Below, piece by piece: positions 59,007 through 64,000 of a DNA stretch of 64,000 nucleotides. The notes beneath the pieces were generated by a model. That model was given only the letters and a program-made list of their open reading frames with translations, was not told where the DNA came from and made no database searches. How positions within the stretch are numbered: the first letter of the stretch is position 1; every line of letters starts with the position of its first letter. The position numbers and the translations under genes were made by a program. Origin of the DNA: Bacillota bacterium (GTDB lineage Bacteria; Bacillota; Clostridia; Acetivibrionales; DSM-1351); the NCBI GenBank assembly GCA_023397905.1, contig JAEWSZ010000034.1, positions 62,001-126,000 on the forward strand, written 5' to 3'.

Positions 59007-59033
59007 CACGGACAATACCATCCGTGCTTTTTT
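59005..59033 (+). terminator. Intrinsic terminator 1
   Basis: AGCACGGA and TCCGTGCT form a perfect 8-bp stem around an 8-base loop, followed by TTTTTT. The stem begins at the stop codon of the helical protein gene. Confidence 0.9.
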
Positions 59034-59050
59034 AGACCCCAAATAAGATC

Positions 59051-59093
59051 AGCAGGCCGTTTCCCCAAAAGGGACATCGGCCCTGCTTTTTTT
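59051..59093 (+). terminator. Intrinsic terminator 2
   Basis: GCAGG and CCTGC, plus an inner CCG...CCC/GGG...CGG pairing, form a long stem followed by seven T. With terminator 1 it makes a tandem stop, so the Dam-type gene block needs a promoter or an antitermination system. Confidence 0.8.
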
Positions 59094-59136
59094 GTGCCTT
59101 TTTCGGGGAAGCAGCCCGGAAAAAGGAGGTGTCCCG

Positions 59137-59247
59137 ATGTTGGACATTAAAATCTCCGATGTGTGGAGCAGCCTCATAAAAGTATGCGCTCTGTATTCGG
59201 ACGATAGTCAGCTCCGCCTGCCGCTGGAGGGTGGTGATGATTCCTGA
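59137..59247 (+). CDS. Small 36-residue ORF before the Dam-type gene
   Basis: The ORF from ATG 59137-59139 to TGA 59245-59247 reads MLDIKISDVWSSLIKVCALY and then a short acidic end. It has an AAAAGGAGGTG ribosome binding site seven bases upstream, better than that of the methylase. It may be a leader peptide that couples translation to the methylase, or a small protein of its own. Confidence 0.5.
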   Translation: MLDIKISDVWSSLIKVCALYSDDSQLRLPLEGGDDS

Positions 59248-59255
59248 ACAGCTTC

Positions 59256-60089
59256 ATGTCATGGATCGGCGGCAAAAAAGCTCTGCGCGAGCTGATTGTC
59301 GCGCTTTTCCCCCTATATTACGAGCGGTACATTGAGGTATTCGGCGGCGGAGGATGGGTGCTGTTTCATAAGCCGCCCGGAAACGATTTCGAAGTCTACA
59401 ACGACTTCAACAGCCTGCTCACAAACCTGTACCGCTGCGTCCGTGAAAATCCGCGGGAGCTGACGGAAGCCCTGCGGTTTGTTCTCAACTCCCGTGAGGA
59501 TTTTGAACTGGTGCGGAGCGCTCTTTCCCGCGACAGCCCCGCAAGCGATATACAGAAAGCAGCGTGGTTCTATCAGCTCATCCGTTACAGCTATGCCTCG
59601 GGACTCACAAGCTACGGCAGTCAGCCTCATGATATCCGTGCCAACTTCCCCCTCATCGAGCAGGCCCATCGGCGCCTTGCAAGAGTGGTAATTGAGAACA
59701 AGGATTGCGTCCAGCTGATCCGGCAGTACGACCGCCCCGTCAGCTTTTTTTACTGCGATCCGCCGTACTTTGAAACCGAGGGCTACTACAAAAATGTGGG
59801 AGAGGATGGCTTTCAGAGAAAGGATCATATCCGGCTTCGGGATGCCCTGCTCGGCATTGAAGGAAAATTCCTGCTGTCCTACAACGACTGCGAATTTGTC
59901 CGGGAGCTGTACGATACACCGGGTATCATGATCGAAGCTTTTACCCGGATCAACAATATCAAGCAGCGCTACGATAATGGCGCACAATTCCCTGAAATCC
60001 TCATTGCCAACTATGACATGTGGGAGCGGAACAAAGCAGAGCCTACGCAAATGACGCTGTTTGAGCTGTCGGATATTGAAAATTTTTAA
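59256..60089 (+). CDS. Dam-type adenine-N6 DNA methyltransferase (D12 class)
   Basis: The 277-residue protein has the D12-class motifs: WIGGKKALR at the start, the FGGGGWV SAM-binding segment near residue 30, and the catalytic FYCDPPYF near residue 166. It should methylate adenine in a short DNA target and could protect the element from host restriction. The predicted start is ATG 59256; an in-frame CTG at 59244, directly after the small ORF, would add L-N-S-F. It lacks the Met/Gly tail. Confidence 0.92.
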   Translation: MSWIGGKKALRELIVALFPLYYERYIEVFGGGGWVLFHKPPGNDFEVYNDFNSLLTNLYRCVRENPRELTEALRFVLNSREDFELVRSALSRDSPASDIQKAAWFYQLIRYSYASGLTSYGSQPHDIRANFPLIEQAHRRLARVVIENKDCVQLIRQYDRPVSFFYCDPPYFETEGYYKNVGEDGFQRKDHIRLRDALLGIEGKFLLSYNDCEFVRELYDTPGIMIEAFTRINNIKQRYDNGAQFPEILIANYDMWERNKAEPTQMTLFELSDIENF

Positions 60090-60105
60090 GGAGGACGAAA
60101 ACCAT

Positions 60106-60654
60106 ATGAAAAACGACATATACCCCGAAATTATGCTTCCCGAGCGCGCCTGCGAACTGTGCGGCTTTTCCGGAGAGGATAAGCTGGCCCTCCACGCTGG
60201 TGAGGATTCTCTCGTCATTCTCAAGGAAAAAATGACCGCGATAGAGCTTGTGCATGTGATCTCGATGCTCAGCGAAATGGCCTCCGATATGACTGTAGCT
60301 CTCGCCAAAGCCTGCGGCCTGTGCAACAACTGCGGCGACAAGGGTGACGAGGTAAGCAAAAACGGCCCTGTCGAGTGGGTAAAACGCTGCTCCCTCTGCC
60401 GGGACCTGCTGGATGACAGCCAGACTATCCAGATCCCCGATTATCTTCTGGAAGAAGCCGGGATCTCGGCCAGCGCCAAGCTGGAGGCTTACGCGGACAG
60501 GGACAGCGGTGAAATTACCGTCACGGAGGCGGAAAATCAATACGATATATCCGACGTTCCACCCGGCATCCTTTCTGTGCTCAGCCAAAGCGGCGTATGC
60601 CTCGCGGAGCTGGATGAGCTGATCATGCTGGAGGAAATTGTCTATGGCAAATGA
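60106..60654 (+). CDS. Hypothetical Cys-containing island protein
   Basis: The 182-residue protein starts with an AbrB-like hairpin pattern (IMLPERACELCGFSGEDKLA, about residues 8-27), then a helix and a cysteine group (CGLCNNCGDKGD, about 70-81; CSLCRDL near 97). Two CxxC pairs suggest one zinc site. The end is a strand/helix mix. The start at ATG 60106 follows AAGGAGG; the reading frame opens 45 bp earlier inside the Dam gene. Confidence 0.65.
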   Translation: MKNDIYPEIMLPERACELCGFSGEDKLALHAGEDSLVILKEKMTAIELVHVISMLSEMASDMTVALAKACGLCNNCGDKGDEVSKNGPVEWVKRCSLCRDLLDDSQTIQIPDYLLEEAGISASAKLEAYADRDSGEITVTEAENQYDISDVPPGILSVLSQSGVCLAELDELIMLEEIVYGK

Positions 60655-61405
60655 GTTTGTGTATCTTTACCCGTACTCCCGGGCGGAAGCCAAACGCCTG
60701 AATCGGCTTGACCTATGGCGGGAAAGCCACAAGGAAAACATCGTTTGCAAGAACGCCATTGAAGCTGCCTTACGCCGCGACTTCGACGGAACGCACCTGA
60801 AGCCTGACTGTGCAGAAAGCATTATAGCGGCATTTGGCTATAAGCGTGTGGGCTGGGTACTTGCCAACACCGTCCGGCAAGAGGTTCAGAATGGGCATTA
60901 TTCCGAAGAAAACACGGCATGGGCGAAGCAGACCTATATCCCGCCTGACAAGGACAATTCTTCAGTGAAGGATTACAACCTGGACTTTGTGGTGAATAGC
61001 CACTCTGCCGTGCTGGAGGGTTTCATTGATCAATTCCGCCAAGCGTATCAAGCGCTGGGACTGTTCCTCCACACCCACTGCGAACAGGATTCGAGTGATC
61101 TGGATTTTGAGGGCCGGGTTGTGGTACTCTCACCGCGCACATTAAAGGAAAGCTGCTGGAGCGTGCAGAATCAGCTCTGGCTGGCAACCGGAGGGTTCGG
61201 CTGTGGCCCACACTCCTCCGGCCGGGCGGTGTTTGCCACCTGCCTCGCCGACGGCGAAGAAACCCGCTGGAACCGTGCAGATTTTGTTGGCATTCTCAAG
61301 GAAGATCTGCTCCCGGATTGGGCACGGGAAAAGCTCGCAGAGCTTCAGGGGCAGCGGCAGACGGATGTGGAATCCTCCGGTATGGGAGGGATGGAAATGA
61401 AGTGA
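60644..61405 (+). CDS. DUF3849-domain protein
   Basis: The 253-residue product matches the DUF3849-type family: MANEFVYLYPYSRAEAKRLN at the start, then DLWRESHKENIVCKNAIEAA (about residues 23-42) and GWVLANTVRQEV (about 71-82). The second half (SLWPRTLKESC-type, then GGFGCGP) is common in these proteins. The tail GMGGMEMK is a variant of the Met/Gly ending. ATG 60644 is chosen because GAGGAA lies about eight bases upstream. Confidence 0.78.
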   Translation: MANEFVYLYPYSRAEAKRLNRLDLWRESHKENIVCKNAIEAALRRDFDGTHLKPDCAESIIAAFGYKRVGWVLANTVRQEVQNGHYSEENTAWAKQTYIPPDKDNSSVKDYNLDFVVNSHSAVLEGFIDQFRQAYQALGLFLHTHCEQDSSDLDFEGRVVVLSPRTLKESCWSVQNQLWLATGGFGCGPHSSGRAVFATCLADGEETRWNRADFVGILKEDLLPDWAREKLAELQGQRQTDVESSGMGGMEMK

Positions 61406-61418
61406 CGGAGGTGAGGAT

Positions 61419-61973
61419 ATGCCGGGTATTACCCTGGAAGCCGGCCTGATTTCCTACTACGGAAATCCCGCTGGATACACAGAAAAGAACAAAGCTCTGG
61501 TGGACAGCGTCTTTCGCTGCGATGAGCTGGAGTTCTGGTTAAAAAGCCGGAGTCTGACACCGGTCTGGACGGTTGGCGTGCTGGAACGGCTCCTCGCTGG
61601 CGAACGTACCGAATGCGGTGAAAACACCTCGCCGCTGAAAAATGTCCGCATCTGGCAGCTCGACCCTCAAGTTGATGTACGGATGAAATTTATCAGCTAT
61701 GCGGAAATGATCAATCAGTTTGGGGAGCCACAGCCGGAGGCTTACCGAGTTGCCTATGACGGGCAGCTCGATACCAATGATCTGGAGCGCATCTATGAAC
61801 GGTTCAGCGCCCGGCAGCCTCCCGGTTTTTGTGGCCATCCGTTGTCCATGTCCGACGTGGTCGAACTGTACAGCGCAGACGGCAGCGAGTTTTACTATAT
61901 AGACCGCTCCGCTTTTTGCCAGATCGGTTTTGAACCACAGGAACAAATTCAAACCATGAATATGGGCATGTAG
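61419..61973 (+). CDS. YodL-like domain protein
   Basis: The 184-residue protein has a YodL-like domain (about residues 72-175): VRIWQLDPQVDVRMKFISYA, then YRVAYDGQLDTNDLERIYER and FCGHPLSMSDVVELYSADGS. The family is named after a Bacillus subtilis gene and is common on clostridial mobile elements. Its function is unknown. The GGAGGTGAG leader precedes ATG 61419. The C-terminus is QTMNMGM, a related Met/Gly ending with no gene directly after it. Confidence 0.8.
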   Translation: MPGITLEAGLISYYGNPAGYTEKNKALVDSVFRCDELEFWLKSRSLTPVWTVGVLERLLAGERTECGENTSPLKNVRIWQLDPQVDVRMKFISYAEMINQFGEPQPEAYRVAYDGQLDTNDLERIYERFSARQPPGFCGHPLSMSDVVELYSADGSEFYYIDRSAFCQIGFEPQEQIQTMNMGM

Positions 61974-61994
61974 GACGGCTGAGGCCGTCCTTTT
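61973..61994 (+). terminator. Intrinsic terminator after YodL-like gene
   Basis: GGACGGC-TGAG-GCCGTCC forms a perfect 7-bp stem, followed by TTTT, starting at the stop codon of the YodL-like gene. Confidence 0.75.
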
Positions 61995-62025
61995 GCTCTG
62001 AAAGACAGGAAAGGAGAGCAACACC

Positions 62026-62385
62026 ATGTCGAAAAATGCAAGTAATGCCATTCCCAAATACGATGTGAAAATCCATTCCATTCACCCCGAGGGTACCCTG
62101 CGTGCCACCGCCTCGGTGAATGTCTACGGGGACTTCGCAGTTCGGGGAATCAAAGTGATGGAGGGCACCAAAGGGCTGTTTGTGTCCATGCCCAGCTATA
62201 AGGCGGGCAACGGCGAATATAAGGACATCTGCTTCCCCTGCACAAAAGAGGCTAAAGCTGAGTTTGACAACGCTGTCATTTCCGCCTATCAGCAGGCGCT
62301 GACACAGGGACAGACAACGGCGAAGCAGCAGAAAACCCCCGCTCCGGCACAGGAGCAGGGACAGCCTGTTATGTCAGGAATGTAG
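62026..62385 (+). CDS. spoVG: SpoVG-family protein
   Basis: The 119-residue product matches SpoVG, a small nucleic-acid-binding regulator: LRATASVNVYGDFAVRGIKV (about residues 24-43) and GLFVSMPSYKAGNGEYKDIC (about 49-68) are the characteristic core. A Gln/Pro-rich tail is added (about 92-119), ending QPVMSGM. In Bacillus SpoVG affects cell division and sporulation gene expression; here it may regulate conjugation or host physiology. It has its own AAAGGAGAG leader. Confidence 0.9.
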   Translation: MSKNASNAIPKYDVKIHSIHPEGTLRATASVNVYGDFAVRGIKVMEGTKGLFVSMPSYKAGNGEYKDICFPCTKEAKAEFDNAVISAYQQALTQGQTTAKQQKTPAPAQEQGQPVMSGM

Positions 62386-62398
62386 GAGGGATGAACTT

Positions 62399-64000
62399 GT
62401 GAAGAAAAAAATGAAAAGATCCCTCAGTCTCCTTCTCTCGATCTGCCTGATATTGTCCCTGTTTGCAGGGAACGCCTATGCCGCGGGTAAAACCTTCCCG
62501 GACAGTGTAGGGCATTGGGCGGAGGACATCATCAACACACTCGCTGAAAAAGGTATTGTTGCCGGATTCCCGGACGGGACGGTCCGGCCGGACAGCATCA
62601 TCACGAGGGCGGAATTCGCAGCCCTGCTTGTCAGGTATATGAAGATCGATACGGAAAAGGTCGGAGGGAAATCTGCGGTCTTTTCCGATCTTGACGGCTG
62701 CTGGTCGGCGGCGAACATCAAAGCCCTTGCAATCGCCGGCATCATTGACACCGACGATTATGACGGAAGCTTCCGACCGGCCGAGCCGATCACAAGGCTT
62801 GAAATCATCCGGATGATGGTGCGATCAGTGGACAAGGGTGAGGACGCAGAGCGGTATGCGGGAAGTACCGGATTTGCAGATGATAGTGCGCTTGCTGCTT
62901 CCGATAAGGGCTACGTTTACTATGCAACCCGTTACGGCCTTGTGACCGGATTCCCCGACAACACCATCCGCCCCGACAGCGAGAGCACTCGCGCAGAAGC
63001 CTTTGCGCTGCTAGTCAGGCAGGATGCCGCACTGAAAAAAATTAAATCGGAATCCGTACCCTCCGGTGGCGGCTCCTCCTATGTTCCGGCACCGCAGTTT
63101 AGCTTTACGCTGCAGGAAAGCGCCTACACAGGGGATGAAATCAACATCGCTCCTACAAGCGCTTATGTCAGCGGCGTAACGTGGTCGGCTAAAAAGGACG
63201 GCCTGCCCGCCGATTTCTCAGGGTTGTTTGGGGGAACGCTTTCCACAAGCGGCGGTAAGGTGAAAGTCCTACAGACGGGAAAACTCACCCTGATTGCAAC
63301 GGCAGAAAATAGCCGCGGTGTGACGATAACCTGTGAGCAAACAGTCGCAGTATACCCTGTGGTGACCGCCGCTTTGACGCTGCCTCAAACAGCTCATACC
63401 GATACCGCAGTGGCTGTCGACCTTGTAACCGAAAACCTCGGGAGCAACACGGTAGTCTGGTCGGTTACCAAGGATGGCAGCGGACTTGACCTCTCGGACG
63501 CCCTAAACGGAGAGCTTGATCAGGCTGGTGGTACAGTGCGCTTCCTGTCCGCAGGAGCATATACCCTGACTGCCAGTATCACTGATGAGCTGGGCAAAAC
63601 TGTAACAGCCAGCCCTTCCATCACCGCTTACCCGGTGGTCGAAGTGACGTTATCCCTGCCGGCAACTGCCCATACCGATACGGCAGTCAGCCTGGATACG
63701 AAAGCAACGAACGCCGAAGGGCTTGCGATTGCCTATACCCTGACCCGAAACAATGAGGCCGTGGATGCCGCCGATTATATTGAGGGCAGCTTTTCCGGAG
63801 GAAGCGTCCGCTTCAAGGAAAAGGGCGTGTATGCCCTGACCGCCTCCGTCACCGACGCCACAGGGCGTGTATTCTCAGATACTGCTGATATTGCGGTCTA
63901 TCCCGTGGGCTCAGCAGGGTTCTATCTGCCTGAGATTTTCCACACGGATAAAACCGTTTCCGTGGAAGCTGTGTTCGGTGAGATTGGAAGCCATGCCGCC
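62399..64000 (+). CDS. Large S-layer-homology surface protein with Ig-like repeats (3' end beyond window)
   Basis: From GTG 62399 (an in-frame ATG is at 62411) the frame stays open to the edge (534 codons). A signal peptide (residues 1-28, KKKMKRSLSLLLSICLILSL, then NAYAAG) is followed by three SLH domains (about 32-90, 95-150 and 155-210) that anchor proteins to secondary wall polymers. Ig-like repeats of about 85 residues follow, each ending in YPV. It probably acts as a cell-surface adhesin or mating-pair factor of the element. Confidence 0.85.
   Translation, partial: MKKKMKRSLSLLLSICLILSLFAGNAYAAGKTFPDSVGHWAEDIINTLAEKGIVAGFPDGTVRPDSIITRAEFAALLVRYMKIDTEKVGGKSAVFSDLDGCWSAANIKALAIAGIIDTDDYDGSFRPAEPITRLEIIRMMVRSVDKGEDAERYAGSTGFADDSALAASDKGYVYYATRYGLVTGFPDNTIRPDSESTRAEAFALLVRQDAALKKIKSESVPSGGGSSYVPAPQFSFTLQESAYTGDEINIAPTSAYVSGVTWSAKKDGLPADFSGLFGGTLSTSGGKVKVLQTGKLTLIATAENSRGVTITCEQTVAVYPVVTAALTLPQTAHTDTAVAVDLVTENLGSNTVVWSVTKDGSGLDLSDALNGELDQAGGTVRFLSAGAYTLTASITDELGKTVTASPSITAYPVVEVTLSLPATAHTDTAVSLDTKATNAEGLAIAYTLTRNNEAVDAADYIEGSFSGGSVRFKEKGVYALTASVTDATGRVFSDTADIAVYPVGSAGFYLPEIFHTDKTVSVEAVFGEIGSHAA

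Larger units (their letters stand above)
48933..64000. mobile_element. Accessory/anti-defence region of a probable conjugative element (right end outside window)
   Basis: All genes are plus-strand, closely spaced, GC-richer than the phage, and include ArdA-like antirestriction proteins, a Dam-type methylase, LPD28, DUF4314, DUF3849, YodL and SpoVG proteins and a large SLH surface protein. That combination is typical of the accessory part of clostridial conjugative elements. No relaxase, coupling protein or VirB4 is visible, so the class and the boundaries cannot be fixed. Confidence 0.65.

Noticed and set aside
59313..60359. Long open frame (348 codons) on the minus strand across the Dam-type gene
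   Set aside because: It is antisense to a well-supported methylase and its neighbour, has no recognisable domain, and long antisense frames are common in GC-rich sequence.
48933..64000. Assigning the island to a named conjugative element family
   Set aside because: No relaxase, coupling protein or VirB4-type gene is in the window, so only a general class can be suggested.

Overview
The window holds two mobile genetic regions from a Gram-positive bacterium of the class Clostridia. The host assignment is an inference. It rests on ribosome binding sites that are mostly strong GGAGG types with frequent GTG/TTG starts, XhlA/CmpB-type lysis genes, a SpoVG protein and a YodL-like domain, an S-layer-homology (SLH) surface protein, and a block of ArdA/DUF3849/DUF4314/LPD28-type accessory genes of the kind seen on clostridial integrative conjugative elements. 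I cannot name the genus.

Positions 1 to about 48,700 are most of a temperate contractile-tailed (myovirus-type) prophage, cut by the left window edge inside its endolysin. Almost everything is on the minus strand, so the phage programme reads from right to left. At the right end is the lysogeny module on the plus strand: CI-like repressor, ImmA-like protease and tyrosine integrase. It faces a Cro-like gene across a divergent promoter/operator region (46,031-46,193). Early genes follow leftwards: a 835-residue cysteine-rich DUF3102 protein, a sigma-70 factor, an AbrB-type regulator, a putative annealing protein, an HD hydrolase, a fused SbcD-SbcC nuclease, a RecU-like resolvase, an SF2 helicase, SSB, a primase-helicase and a J-domain protein. 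A 270-bp gap beside the primase carries five copies of a 9-mer and is a good origin candidate. A sigma-like late regulator and a terminator close the early block. The late block runs small and large terminase, portal, ClpP-type protease, decoration and capsid proteins (lambda-like head), then sheath, tube, frameshifted chaperone, tape measure, P2-like hub, spike and baseplate, tail fibre and lysis genes.

The prophage ends at a 45-bp fragment matching the 3' half of a tRNA-Arg(CCT) gene from the anticodon loop to CCA (48,655-48,699). This is presumably one attachment site; the intact tRNA should lie left of the window.

From 48,933 to the right edge lies a visibly more GC-rich, wholly plus-strand island. 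It encodes at least five proteins with ArdA-like antirestriction domains, a Dam-type methylase, LPD28, DUF4314, DUF3849, YodL-like and SpoVG proteins, ankyrin-like repeats, several unknown proteins, and the start of a large SLH plus Ig-like surface protein. It looks like the accessory/anti-defence part of a conjugative element; no relaxase or type IV secretion gene is in view. The most striking signal is that many of these unrelated proteins end in a short Met/Gly tail (consensus T-M-G-G-M or a variant). In several cases the same codons form the Shine-Dalgarno sequence of the next gene. Elsewhere the tail is kept where it cannot serve that role, which leaves open a protein-level sorting or delivery signal.
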